A stretch of 64,000 nucleotides of DNA from Blastomyces gilchristii SLH14081 (lineage: Eukaryota > Ascomycota > Eurotiomycetes > Onygenales > Ajellomycetaceae). The position numbers and the translations under genes were made by a program. Below the pieces are notes generated by a model that was not told the origin of the DNA, ran no database searches, and saw only the letters and a program-made list of their open reading frames with translations. Positions 32,663 to 44,802 of the stretch are shown piece by piece (within the stretch, counting starts at the first letter, position 1; every line of letters begins with the position of its first letter). The stretch covers positions 1,738,379-1,802,378 of the forward strand of contig NW_003101675.1 in NCBI RefSeq assembly GCF_000003855.2. Direction: 5' to 3'.

Positions 32663-35600
32663 GCCGATGGGATGAGATGGTTCTACTTATAGATGATGGG
32701 AGGAATTTCATAGATCAGGAGAACAAAACATGCACACTTCGTTTCGTTGTTTTGTTTTAGTACAATTAATGTGTGTCAGTGAAATTGCACTGCTGCGATA
32801 TGTAACAATTTGATTCCCAGGTGCAATGGACTACCGCTAACCACTTCTCCCTTTGGCGCATTATTGTTTGGGCTTTTTCCACATAAGAGAGAATTTAAGG
32901 AGATAATTACCGCTTGTCTCTTACCAATATACTTCGTCCTTCTCTTTTCAATTGCGGGAATTCCGTTTGAAAACTCTCAGGGTCTTAATGTTCCTGCGCA
33001 GCCCGAGAATGGATATAGGAACCGGGAATGTGGCATAGAACCAAGCACGAAAATAGAAGGCATAGGTGAGCCACGACGTAGCGGAAAGATATTTACAGAG
33101 GATAAAAGCCAAATGTGGCTCACTCTCTCTGATATTAACTCTCTTATTTATCAGCTCCTATATCGGCTCAAATAAACCTGAAAAATTAAACTTCTTGTCC
33201 GGTTAACAAAAGGCAATCTAATAAAGTACCCATAAATATTGCCGCCAGGTACTAAGATACTTTCAATCTGGGCTGGTGATGTGTGAGGTTGATTTAGAGG
33301 TGAGTGAACCTAGCCTCTCTTCACTCGATCTTATCAATCCGTGATAGCTACTGCAGTTAGCCATTTCAATCGAGACGTGTGGGACAGTTCAGAACCCTCA
33401 GGCCTTGATAATAACTATATTTGACTAATAATAACGTTCATAATACGGAACGTCAATCATTTACTTGAATATATGTAACTTACACTTTGACCGTTTTTTT
33501 AGCTCGATATTTTGCCTGGCTGGGTGTTAGATTCGGGTTATGTTATCCTGATGGCGCTGGTCTAGTTATTTATCTATTCAATACAGGGGTGATCAGCAAA
33601 GGTTGTTTGCTCCAAGTAAGCAAAATTAGAGGTTTAATCTAAATAATATTAGCTATCTTATATCTTCACGAAACAAAAACCCCTACTGCCACAAATGACT
33701 CTATCTAGCATATCCTTCCCCACGCTTGCGGAGTGAAAAGTTAAGCCCTCTTATCATGAAGCACAGTTCAGTTCAGATTGGAGAAAATAATTTGCCGCAA
33801 GTACAGTGATTGGGTCAGACAAAAGCAGAACCTATAATGCGATTCCGCAATGGTTAGGATTGGCTGAGTAGCGGTAAGCTCGAAGAGAGAGTGCAATGAT
33901 GATTTGTAGATACCAGCACACTCTGCTCTCGAGAAGGCGAAGCGTGGAGTTCATGCATGTCAGATCGAACATGTTCACCCGACGGGGGAGTGGGTGGTGA
34001 GGCAGTTGATGGGTAGGAAAAGTTTTTGTGGTTACTTCCTGATACCACTGCTCTTTCAATTCGTGAGATCATCATTTGGTATGGTAGGATGTGGAGGGAA
34101 GATGACGAGACCTAACGACACAGTTCGCTATAACGATGGGTGCTCGGACCCGCGAAGGTATAAAATTTGGATTTCCCCATTGCTTCTCAGCTTGTGATTT
34201 GGCGGGGCTTAGTTTCCTTGCGCCCATCTCCCACTAGAAAGCGAGCTTGAGGTGATGGGCTTGCTGGGGATGCATTATCATTACCGATATCGTTCGTAAT
34301 GGCAATAGGGGGACTTTGGTCAACAATAATGCCTCAGGCTGCTAGTTATCACGGGAAGATAACAGAAACTTGTGGATTACCGGGAAGGGAAACGGATGCA
34401 ACGGCATTGATGCTCCATCCCACCAGCGGGGCAGCTTTTCTTTCAATTAGCTTAGGATTTCGGTGGAGGGATCTATCATAGCATTAAGAGAAAGAAGTTA
34501 ATTAAAACAACAAAGGTGGAGAAGGGTAAGAAAGGTGTGGATAGGTTTTGTACCCTCTCAGGATTTGTTTATTATACCTGAACTGCAAGACTAAATAGTG
34601 AACTGCAGTTTTGTAAATACAATGGGGATTCTCTGCCTTTCTGGTTACTGTTTAAGATTGATCGTATGCAGGGCGTTGCACAATCAGATTAACTACTCAA
34701 GGACAAAAGAGATTAGGGGCTAACGCATCTGAAATATTGGCAGGATATAGTTACCTTAATCCGTCGCGCCTCAGTCCATTGGTTAATTTGGCGGATGACT
34801 CGAATCCAGAGAATGAAGCTGGAGAAAACATCCAAGGGCAAGATGCATCACAATCCAACCAAGTTCAGGCTTTCCGAACGCAGAGTGACATAGACAACGG
34901 CGAATATCATCTGCCACGTTGATATAATCGTTTGGTGAAAGGAAGATTTGTGGCACGAAGCGTACCTGTACGAGGCCAAATCAGGAAATCATCCCCGGCC
35001 AGGGGGGCCTTACAGGAGTTATCAAGCATGGTACTATTTTTTATGTCGGGCTCTTGTAGAGCCGTTTCCAAGCGAGGGATTGGTGGGATGCATTGGGAGG
35101 AGGGGAAGAGGGGAAGAGGAGTTCTAACGTCTGCCTTCAGAAGTTTCCTCAGGAGTGTATGGAGAGGATTGTTTTGAGACCTAGAATGCTTGTCTGAGAT
35201 ATTTATGCAATGGCATCGGGCGGGTACGTCGACCACCTCATTTGATCCCCTGCTCATTGGAAGAATAGGTGTTCATGAGTAGCCACTGAGCTGGAACTTG
35301 CGTTGAAATGCACATATCTGCTGGTCGTTAGGTCCAACTCGCCATTTCTTGTCTTGTTTGTGTCCCCCTTGGGGCAGCGTTAAGTTTGGATGGAATGGGA
35401 AGTTGTTGCGAGCCGATATGACAAAAATGATAAATTAAATGGCTTTGACCTGAAAAGCGGCTTATTGTTGAGCAAAACGGGATTTCTAACTGGCTCAACT
35501 GATTATTTTCAATCATCGATAGCCAGACGATGTCATGATTCTGATTCCATTGACATGGGTTTTACTGGAGCCTCCCCTTTAGATCGTGGAGGCCCAGACC

Positions 35601-37481
35601 TAACCATGGTTTATTCCACAATAGTGTTTCCTGTACTGCACGCTCTGTTTCAAATTGAGCTATTATATATAATAACTGCCTTTCTCTGCACATATTAGTC
35701 GCAGGTCCCCTGTCGGGAATCGGGCACTTGTAGTAGACATTTGGGCGATTTGTCTGATTGTAAGGGCCCCAAGGCATGGATTATTTATAGAAAGAAAGGA
35801 CCCTAGCAATTTTGATTCATCCTATCCATGCCTTTGGGTGGCAACTATATCGAATATGGAAATTCCCAAGAGAACGTCCGGAGAATGGAGTTGGGATCTT
35901 CAATTGCCATGTATCTGATGCGGGCTAGTATCGACGGCCAGAAGTTAATATCGCCCTAAGCCTGACGTATATGCGGAAGCCCACCAGCAATATCAGGCCT
36001 CAAACTGCAACCCATGAGGCATCCAATCGCGAGCGACGCCAAGTAGGATTGGCCAATCGTTCAACCATCCAGGTCACGGGGTCAGGGCATTGATCTCACG
36101 TCGCTCGGCGCCACACCGTCCGCATTCTTTCTTCTCTCTGCTTCGCTTCTCTGTTCCCAATCTCCACTTTCTCGGGTGCTTTGACTGCACTGCATCGCTT
36201 CGTCGTCTCCCTTTGGCCCAAGGGTTCGAGTATAGTATGAGCTAGAATGACTGGCCTCACCCAGCCACTATCGATTCTAAAGCCCGCTATATCCCAGCGG
36301 GTTGATGGTCGCGTTGCTCCAACAATGACCCAGTTGCCCAGTGGCCCAGTATCCTGCACAGCTCCGCTCCATCAATAGCCCAAACATCCAGGAACAGCTC
36401 CGCTCACGTACTCCAATCTGCCCCGCCAGATTCATGCGGAAAGCCGTGAATGGGAATTTCCCCCTCATGGACGCAGAATGGGTATGATGTGATATGTAAT
36501 GTATGTATGTACATACATACTTGTACATGTACATGTACTTAGTACTACTGTACAAGTCGATGACTGGGGCCAGGCTAGGCCCGGCGGAACGCTGCAATCC
36601 CCTCCGCCTTGCTCCGGCCGGAGCCAATTGCTGGAAACGTTGGGCAGAAACCTAAGGTCATTTCCAGGCAAGAAAAATTTACCATGCCACTTGGCTTGCA
36701 CGGCATTGTGAGGCATCGCCTTACCTGACATTTCTGGCCTCTCCTCATTGCAACTTACTTCCTAAGCCTTGTGTTAAATTAATCCATTGGATAGTTAGAG
36801 TACTTCCGTCGTTATTTAAATCATTTCTACCATTTAATTGGAAGACATGAATGTCGTTCTTGCCTCCTAGACTTCCCACAACACTTGTTTTGTCTTGTTT
36901 TCTTACTATTTCTAGTTTATGAGTTTTTTTTCTTTTTTTCCTTTTTTTTCTTTTTTTTTTTCGTTCTCCTTATTTTCGGTCCCCATATCCGGTAACGAAT
37001 TATGCTTACAACATCGTGCATACCTCCGGCTTTCGGGCTTGCATCAGCAACCCACTCTCGTGCGGTTGGTACACATCCGTGAATTCAACCAAAATCCCGT
37101 CATATCGTGAGACGTGGCCCAATGGCATATAAAATGCCTACGAATTGGTCGATGAATTTGCCTTCCACCCAGCTGCCTGTGAGTATGTCTTCCTAGGGCT
37201 TCCACCATAGCTCCCAATGGAAGATACCCCCTGCGTCATCTGCGAGGGCAGTTCGACATGTGCTTTGTTGCATTCCTGTTTCCTATTACATCGCCTCCTT
37301 CGCTGTTCCTTGCCAGCTTCATCCTCTCATATCTTAAACTTCTTTGGCCTTGTCACTGTGTGTCACTCTCTTTGACGACTCGTTTGCTTTTCTCACCCCT
37401 CACCTTTCTACACTTTTAAATCAGCGAATGCCCCCGCCAGCGCCCAGTGCCTTCTCGATATTCTGATAGATCATTCGCCAG
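32663..37481. other. Large gene-poor intergenic region (4.8 kb)
   Basis: No protein gene is supported across this stretch. Frames such as 32810-33175, 34907-35257, 35390-35698 and 36277-36627 are isolated, overlap frames on the other strand and show no family features. It contains tandem palindromes at 36501-36538 and a long pyrimidine-rich leader (about 36885-36965, mostly T with C) and further C/T-rich DNA up to the next gene. Such pyrimidine tracts are common just upstream of fungal transcription starts, so 36.9-37.48 kb is probably the promoter and 5' leader of the next gene. Confidence 0.55.
36501..36538. repeat. Two adjacent perfect palindromes
   Basis: GTATGTATGTACATACATAC (36501-36520) is a perfect 20-bp palindrome. 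It is followed after two bases by GTACATGTACATGTAC (36523-36538), a perfect 16-bp palindrome. Both are built on TGTAC/TGTA words. They could form hairpins or cruciforms, or bind a dimeric factor; no function is known. Confidence 0.8.
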
Positions 37482-40400
37482 TTGAATATGGCAAAGAAAA
37501 AGAAGGCTAAGAAACAAAACAATAACCCTCCTCCCAGCTTCACGAAACCCTCTATTACGAGTGACAACGATATCGACACCAATTCATCTGTAGACAGTGC
37601 TTCCCCGGTGGCTGCGACTTTACAAGATGTCAAAGCCTCCGTTCGAGTATGCAAAACTCCCTCAATTTGAATATCAAACTTTCGACCTTGAAACTCTTCA
37701 GTTCTCGAGCATTCCAGTCATTCCTATCTTTGAGAAGGTTGGAACGGTCGACGATGGTAAGGTCACTGCTGACGTTGAGTCAAACAAGGATAAGGGTCAG
37801 GATGATCCACCAATTACTGACCCAAGTGAACCTGTTTCATCCCCTGTCGAAGCCTCACTAGCCGAGCTCTCGAACGGTGCGTTCCATTATATATCTTCGT
37901 CGCTCCTCTCACTCTCCTCTGTTCTTTTTCTAGTTCTTTTCTTTTTCAATCGTTTCATGCAGTGCTCTTGTACTTGATAATGCATCTTTGATTCCACGAT
38001 TTTGTTTTGTATTAGAAGCCTCTTGTGGATTCATAATTAATGTTTGATATGTAAAGACACCAACGGAGAAGAGCCACCTCCATCTAACATGATATCCACT
38101 GGAAATCCAACTGACTCTGTTCCAGATGTAGTTGACAAGCAGGAGGAAGCAAAGGAAGAGACGGTAGAGAAATTGGAGAAAGAACTGCGTGAGGACGAAT
38201 TCGCTGAAGATGGGACAGAGGGGAAAACAGAGGAAGCTTCGATTGAAGGTGGCGGCGATCGCAAGGAGGATATACCAGATGAAAATAAACAAGAGGAGAA
38301 TGGAAATGGGGTAACCGCGAGCGAGGACGTCAGTCCTTTGGCTGATGCCAGAAGTCCAGAAGACGTTGAACCCGAATCGCCCAAGGCCCCAGAGAATGAG
38401 CAAGTTGATGCTCCCGGGGAAACTTCCCCAGATATCCCCGAGGCCTGTGATAACGAAGGTAATACAAATATTCTGTTTTTGGGAAGTGCAGTACTGACCA
38501 GCATAGATGATACAGTTTTCCCAGATGTCGATCCCGAAGCTGAGGTCGACCAGGTGAAGGCAGAGAGGGAGGCTGAGGCTAATGTTGATGACGATGATTA
38601 TGATGAAAACATCGTATTGGGCCATTGTCTTGAAGAAACAGAAGAGCCTGTTAATGAACCCAATGAAGGAGACGAAGCAGCCGCTAATGAACCTGATGCA
38701 CCTGGTGCGGAGGCGCCCGGACCGGATGATGCCATAAAAGCCGACGAACAGGATTCAGAATTGCACGAGGCAGACAATCCTGTTGAAGTTGTATCTCCCA
38801 ACTTAGAAGCACAAAGCGACCCTGAAGAATCTCCAGCTGTTGAGCCGACTGGAGATCCACAGGTTGAAGATAGCCCAGAGGTCCCAAATGTCGAAGATGC
38901 TGTGAATACCCCGGCTTCTGTAGATGAGCACGCTGCGAAGGATCCTGGGGATGAAGAGCCTAACCCTCCAAAAGAAATGCCAACTGAAGATACATCAGTC
39001 GAAGAAAGATGTCGTACAGAAGAGGAACCAACTGATAAGTCAACTCAAGAGCCACTAGCGGAGGACACACCAGAAGAAGAACCTTCCAGCGCAGATGAGC
39101 CGGCCCCAGCGGAAGTGCCGCCTAGTGACGATACACGTACGGGTGATTCTCCCCCCGAAGAAGCACCAGCCGAAGAGCCCGCTTCACCAGAAGAACCAGC
39201 TCCTGAAGACCCCTCTTCTGAGGAACCTATCCCAACAGTAGAGCCTACAGCCGAGGAACCAGCCGCCGGGACCCCGCCCATCGAAGAGCCCGCCGTAGTA
39301 GAAGAATCGCTCCTGGAAGAAACGGCAACAGGCGATGCCCCTCATGGAGGAGCTTCTGTTGATAATCCGCCTGTCGAAGAGCCCTCTACCGAGGGTGCAG
39401 ACGCTGAGAACGCCCCTGCTGAGGACCCTTCTCTGGAAGAGCCGACTCCGTTGGAAGATGCTCCTAAAGAAGAAGTAATTGTGGAGGAACCAGCTACAGA
39501 GGAGGCATCACAGGCGGATGATCCTCCAGACTCAAACACTCCGCCAGATGAACCGACTCTAGAGCTAGCTGTTAACGAGGAGCCTCCCATTCCGGAAGTA
39601 TCAGCGCCTACGGAAATCCCTACTCAGAACGTTCCACCAGACCAGTTACCCGCTGACGAATCGGTTGCTGAAATTGCTCGTGGAAATATTGATGAAGAAG
39701 TCATAATCGACTCTCCGGCGGGAGAATCAGCAGAGGGTGTCACATCATCGAAGGCAAGACGGAGAAAACGTCGACATCGCTCGCAATGGGAGCGTGAGAG
39801 GCGAGGATCGAAGAGCTCCTCTGACAGTTATGCTCTCCGTCGTCAGAAGGGCGAACAAACGGTTTTTGCCAATCCAATGTCGGAAGCACTTGGCGAAGCA
39901 AAGAAACAGAGGTTGTCAAGGTTAAGTTCGAATGAGGATCGAGCCGAGCGACATAGAAGGGAAAGTCGCAGATATAGCGAAGGACGGGCCAGGAGGGGGA
40001 GCGCCGCAAAGGATTCATTTGATGCAAGTCGCCATTCGAGTTCCTCTCGAAGCAGAAGAGAGTCGACCTCATTTACCCTGTCAGGCATATCCGCCAAACC
40101 AGTTGCACTACTAAAGCTTATGACCAATGGAGAATCCAAATCCAATGGACCCCTGCTCAAGCTCAACGTAAACGACCAGTACGAGAGAAGATCATCTACA
40201 TCCCGTCCATCGGACTCCTCGAGCAGTTCCCGCCCCCACTCCAATTCCCACTCACATCGCAGACATCGACAACATGGCGAGAAGGAGTCGAGGAGTCGCG
40301 AGCATAGGTCACCAAGGGACTCGAGTGATGATGCCGATGCTGAGAGGCGCAGGCGGGAACATCGAAGATCGAGAAGGGCTGATGATCTACTGGAAGAACG

Positions 40401-40542
40401 ACCAAGGAGGAGGGATAGCCATTACGAAGGACGAAGACGAGAGCGACGCGACTCTGACAGATATCGTCACAACGGTCCTTTAGACAAACTGAAGGACAGG
40501 TTCATGGGAAACCTCCGGACCGTCCTTGCCGCTGCTGGATAA
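37482..40542 (+). CDS. Large acidic Pro/Glu-rich protein with basic RS-like C terminus, function unknown
   Basis: I do not recognise the family. Four exons can be joined in phase: 37482-37646, 37702-37876, 38057-38458 and 38516-40542, giving about 922 aa. The intron at 38459-38515 is a multiple of three with no stop, so it may be retained. The start MAKKKKAKKQNNNPPP is strongly basic. Residues from about 115 to 700 are acidic and low in complexity, with many copies of EEP, EEPA and EDP words (for example 39040-39500). The last 250 residues are very basic and Ser/Arg-rich (RRKRRHRSQWERERRG, SSSSSRPHSNSHSHRRHR, RRRRE-like runs) and end in DKLKDRFMGNLRTVLAAAG, a possible amphipathic helix. Minus-strand frames over this gene are mirror artefacts of the repeats. 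Confidence 0.8.
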
Positions 40543-42343
40543 ACAGCCTTATTCTCTTACATTCTACCCGTATTTTGATCCTTTACTAAAGCCCTTCTCA
40601 CCCCCGTTCAGAGTTCATTCCCGTTCTTGTCATTTCTCATTTCTACAATATTTTATATTTAATAATTTTTTATGCGGACGGTTCGGCTTCCTTTCCTTGT
40701 TTTACAATTTCGTCATGTTTCCCTCCGTTTATTCTATTTGCAGGCTGGGAAGTAGGATGAGCATATGTTGTGCAGATAATGGATTGGATCGTCTTTTCAT
40801 TCGAACTGTACATTTTAGGCTTTTCCTTTCGTGGTTTCGCTTTAGCATTTTGCAAGCGTTTTCATATCTTTGTCCTTTGGCTTGTGTGTTCGTCGTTTGC
40901 TATTCCTTCCATTTTGACAACCCCCAACCTTCAATCACGTGACGTTCTTTGTGGGGCAGATGCCTACCTCAATATGTGTATATATTTATCCCCTATCCTC
41001 CCTCTCCCTCTTCCCCCCCGCCCCCCCTTCCTTTTTTCCTTACTTCACATATTTCACTTCTTGTACTTATCCACCTTGGTGTATCAAATACTTCCCCTTG
41101 CTTCACTTCCTCCTGTCTGTCTTTCTTACTTCTCTCGCACCAAAAGTTTGGGCTATGGCTTTCTGCCATTCCCCGTTGGTGGATTTTATGGCCATTTGAA
41201 ATTTATAACCATAGCTTCGAATTCTCATTTAAAGGTGTTCCATCCGTGAAATAAGTCAAATCCAATATCTCCCATCATCTCCTTTGCCTTGCAGCCGCTC
41301 TCTTCAGTGAAGTGCATAGTTTGAGCGTCCGCCCCTATGGAGCATATGAGAACCTTATCCTAACGAGCCCCCGAAGGTTTGCTTGGAACTGCTCCTTCAG
41401 GCGATTGCGCGAGGAGGGCCGCGGTGAAAAGAACGAAAAATCACTCCATACTTTGCCATGTGAAATGTAGATTAAATCTAGTGATCTTCGAGATGTGAGC
41501 TTCTCCAACAATCCACCAGTGACAAAGGCCCCAAATTGCTCTAACTACCCTACACTTTCTCTCATCACACACAAAGCAAAACATTCAGAATTATTGGCCG
41601 GAGTAAAATTATTGATCCTGAAGGTCTCAGCACTGAGTAGGTGACAGATGGGCACATGACATGAGCCATCGGGTGGCCACGCTCAGCAAACAGCGCTCCT
41701 TCACTCTTCTCAGGCCATTCAGGAACCCTGTGTGGAGATCAAGAATATTGTGAATTAATTTTTCTTTACTTCGCTAGTTTAAAAGCGTAGATTTCTGCAG
41801 ATGTCTATCGTTCGCTTTTCATTCGAAACAGATCCAGCATTCCTAAGTCCATGTTTAACAGCCAATATTACCGCTAAAGAAGAGTCTAACCTGCTCCATC
41901 CAAATATTCCGAGCCCCAGTTACGTCCACCTTTCCCCACAGGGAGATTACTTGCAAAGATGGTAGTTTCTCCATCGATATATGAAGAATAGTGCAGAAGT
42001 AGGCGGCTATATCAGAACCGATGGAGCTCCACCGTCGAGGAAATTTTCAGGAGGCTAGTATATAGGGGTCAGTATATCCTTCTTATTTCTATTTCTGACT
42101 CTTGCTTGCCTCACCCCGATATCTTTATCTCTCAAAATACGTTTGACAGTTTTTCTTTGGGAAGGCCTTCGCCTGTCAGTTGCTGCTTCGGGTGGAGTTT
42201 CTGGCATTGCACCAGATGACTCTTCCCACCCAAATATAGAGAACATGGTCTCTACCATATCTTCGTCTATAAAGGTTTTCATCTACTGATAGTGGAGCAG
42301 AGCCACTGGCGGATCTATTAAACAATTTAAAGAAGGAGATATC
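40543..42343. other. Intergenic region
   Basis: This holds the 3' flank of the acidic protein gene and about 1.8 kb with no supported gene. A C/T-rich stretch at about 40985-41140 gives long frames on the plus strand by composition alone. A minus-strand frame at 42055-42282 (75 aa, MKTFIDEDMVETMFSIFGWEE) has protein-like composition but no recognised family. Confidence 0.5.
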
Positions 42344-43306
42344 CTAATCAGGCACTGCTCCAGTGGATACCATTGAGAAAGACTTTGATGTCATCCAAGC
42401 AAAACTCAGAGGGCAGGACAGGTAAAATAGCATTGATTCGGCGGCCAATTTAGCAGGCAGTGGCTTGGTTTCTGCCAAATCATTGGATGCTTTGGGTACC
42501 TGGAGCTTTTGGCGGCCACCACATACGCTGACCCTCTCTGGATCAATATCCCTAATGTCTCTCGTGGCGACATTCAAATCAATTCCGAATACGTCGCCTA
42601 CTCAATCAATTATGTGTCTGCCATCTGCCAGGGGCAGAACGTATCCATCATCACCTGGCCACAAGGCAGCATAAACACTCAATGGTCACTGAAATACTGG
42701 CCCTCCACCCAAGACATCGTTGAGGATTTTATTGCCGTTAGCCCTGACTTTGGCGAAACCATTCTCACCGAGTTCATATGTCCTCCTCTGCAGCGTGCCC
42801 TCTTCTGTACCCCAGCCTTCGCCCAATAAGCCTCTAAATCAACATTCCTTGACGTATTGCGTTCCAACGGAGGTGACTCCACATACGTGCCCACCCCACC
42901 ACCACCATATACTCAGCTTTTGATGACATTGTGCAGCCCATGAGCGGACTTCAAGCTTCTAGCCTAATGCGCGACGAGCGCAACATCTGCGTGACCAATA
43001 ATGAGATGCAGAAAGTGTGCCCCGCCGTCCTGCTGGAGGCATTTACACGCACACAACCAGTCTAATCAACCCACTTACATGGGCGCTGATCCAGGATGCT
43101 TTGCTTTGCTGAATCCGGGCCCCGGGAATACTGAGCGTATTGGACATCTTGAAAAGGAGGTTTGCGATAAGTTCGTCCCTGACGAATTGGATATTGACGA
43201 TCTCTTTGATACAGTGGGTCTCGTCTTTATTTTCCTGGGAGAAGCGGTGAATTATACAGAAAAGACGAACATGGAACCGGCTACTAAGGGCTACACGGAA
43301 ATTTGA
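42344..43306 (+). pseudogene. Candida antarctica lipase B-like secreted lipase, pseudogene
   Basis: Reading across frames gives clear homology to fungal CalB-type lipases: PVDTIEKDFDVIQAKLRGQ near 42370, then PLWINIPNVSRGDIQINSEY and ITWPQGSINTQWSLKYWPS in the frame of 42509-42829. Next come VLRSNGGDSTYVPT and SAFDDIVQPMSG near 42913-42945, GGIYTHTTSLINPLTWALIQDA near 43038-43098, and NPGPGNTERIG plus a C-terminal tail to 43306. The nucleophile motif WSQG reads WPQG (Pro codon 42659-42661). The catalytic Asp (42922-42924) and His (43050-43052) codons remain. An in-frame stop at 42827, frameshifts near 42900, 43030 and 43105, another stop near 42422, and loss of the oxyanion-loop region make it non-functional. 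Confidence 0.85.
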
Positions 43307-43617
43307 GGGTTGACAAACAGATGACATTGGTTGTTGTAGAGAAAATGCAGGAGAAGTAATTGATGGAATAATCAGTTATAAACTATATTTTTATATAATG
43401 AAACAGTGAAGAAACAGCTTTTGCTTGAATCTTTTAATAACAGAAGAACATTTTTTATTCTTTTCTCTCTCAAATATTTAGAAGATAAGATTAAGCTTTA
43501 AGCATATACTTTTTGGCCCATGGTTCCTTTTAACCTTAAATGAGCCTAATATATGCCAGTGAGAATAATAAGATGCAAGTAATATAAAATATGATTTCTA
43601 CCGCCTCCAAACTGGTA
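43307..43617. other. Short AT-rich spacer
   Basis: This spacer lies between the lipase relic and the 3' end of the phosphoesterase gene. It is AT-rich with no open frame of note; the phosphoesterase 3' end and polyadenylation signals probably lie here. Confidence 0.5.
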
Positions 43618-44802
43618 TCATAACTCCACAACAATGGGGTCATTCAGCAGTAGATTCTCTGGACCCTCCACTGAAGAGGCATTGACGAATATGGCTGTTC
43701 TCGCAGAATTCGCCATTTTCTCCTGGCCAATGAATACCAGTTTCAACCTAGCGAACAGGACACAGCAAGCCATCCAAACAAGAGAGGGCCACCCACCCCA
43801 GTTATTCATAACTCCCTCATATATGCGCCTTGTCCGGTCAAGGACAACTTCTTTTTCTCGTCCATTTGCAACATGAATATGGCCAAATACCACAAGGGAA
43901 GGCTTAACACGAGCTATTTCAGCCCTTAGTAATGGGCATCCAGCGCGGTGAAAATCGCGCGTATCGAGATGATGGCGCGGTGGCCCGTGGACTACAACGA
44001 TGTCTGTATTCATTGGGATGATGTCGGTCCAGACATCCTCGTCACGAGCGTGTTGAAATGCAGATACGCCGTATTGTGGTGTCCATGGGCTGCCGTATAC
44101 GGAGAGAGATCTTATTGCTGGTGGTGTGGATCGATTTTGAAGAGATTCATCACCCTCATCAGCGGCTCGATGGGGCCTGTGATCAGGATTTTTTTCGTAC
44201 CCACGTTCAAAGTTAAGAGTAACCGACGAATTCTGTATGTAATGAATCGTGCCCCAGTTCAGGTCGCGGCGGGTGCGGGAATCTCCATATCTGCGCTCGG
44301 GATATTTTTCCAGAAATCCCTCATCCAGTAATACATCGTGATTCCCCGCCACAACGACTTTATGCTGATGTGGTTGTGAAGATAGCCAACTTAATTGTGA
44401 TTGGATTTCATCGAAAGAACCATTTTCTGTGAGATCCCCAGCATGGATTAACACATCGCCTGGCGGGACATCAGGTTGTGTGTTATGGGTGTCCGATATA
44501 CAAACGATTTTGATCAGAACTGAAGGGGAAGGCCGGGAAGCTGAAAGAGTGGATGATTGATGTAACGGGTGTTTATGAAGGAGCTTGTATGCTATTGAAC
44601 GTTGGCGCCATCCTGGGAGGTTAATGCTTCGGGGAGTAGTGCTGGTAATGACAAAGAAATTAGCAGTTGCACCGTACATATTACCGAAGCGAGCGGGGAG
44701 AAGGTAACTATCCTTTGTCACAAAAGCCGCCAACCAATCCTTATTATTTTGTTTCCAACTGGTTCCAGATTGATGATGCCCTATCAGAATTGGTAACAAC
44801 AA
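43618..44802 (-). CDS. Calcineurin-like metallophosphoesterase (MPPED/239AB-like)
   Basis: A dinuclear-metal phosphoesterase of the calcineurin-like superfamily. The single exon encodes 394 aa from 44802; an internal Met at 44679 (MYGATANFF) is an alternative start, because residues 1-41 are unlike the family. Metal-binding motifs come in the usual order: DxH in ISDTHN, GDLTENG, GNHD in VVAGNHD, VVHGPPRHHLD, and GHIH in VVFGHIH. The layout with the C-terminal GHxH after HGPP is typical of the MPPED1/MPPED2 and fungal 239AB group. A hydrophobic segment (LVWMACCVLFARLKLVFI) inserted near residues 340-360 is unusual for the fold and could be a membrane-associated helix. The substrate is unknown. 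Confidence 0.88.
   Translation of the reverse strand: MLLPILIGHHQSGTSWKQNNKDWLAAFVTKDSYLLPARFGNMYGATANFFVITSTTPRSINLPGWRQRSIAYKLLHKHPLHQSSTLSASRPSPSVLIKIVCISDTHNTQPDVPPGDVLIHAGDLTENGSFDEIQSQLSWLSSQPHQHKVVVAGNHDVLLDEGFLEKYPERRYGDSRTRRDLNWGTIHYIQNSSVTLNFERGYEKNPDHRPHRAADEGDESLQNRSTPPAIRSLSVYGSPWTPQYGVSAFQHARDEDVWTDIIPMNTDIVVVHGPPRHHLDTRDFHRAGCPLLRAEIARVKPSLVVFGHIHVANGREKEVVLDRTRRIYEGVMNNWGGWPSLVWMACCVLFARLKLVFIGQEKMANSARTAIFVNASSVEGPENLLLNDPIVVEL

Noticed and set aside
32810..33175. Plus-strand 121-aa frame after the MFS gene
   Set aside because: No family motif and mixed composition; it lies in the 3' flank.
38037..40405. Series of Ser/Gly-rich minus-strand frames over the acidic-protein gene (for example 38037-38504, 39045-39281, 39342-39590)
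   Set aside because: They mirror the Glu/Pro repeats of the plus-strand gene and have no independent coding logic.
40985..41254. Plus-strand Pro/Ser/Phe-rich frames
   Set aside because: All three plus frames are open because the DNA is a C/T-rich tract.
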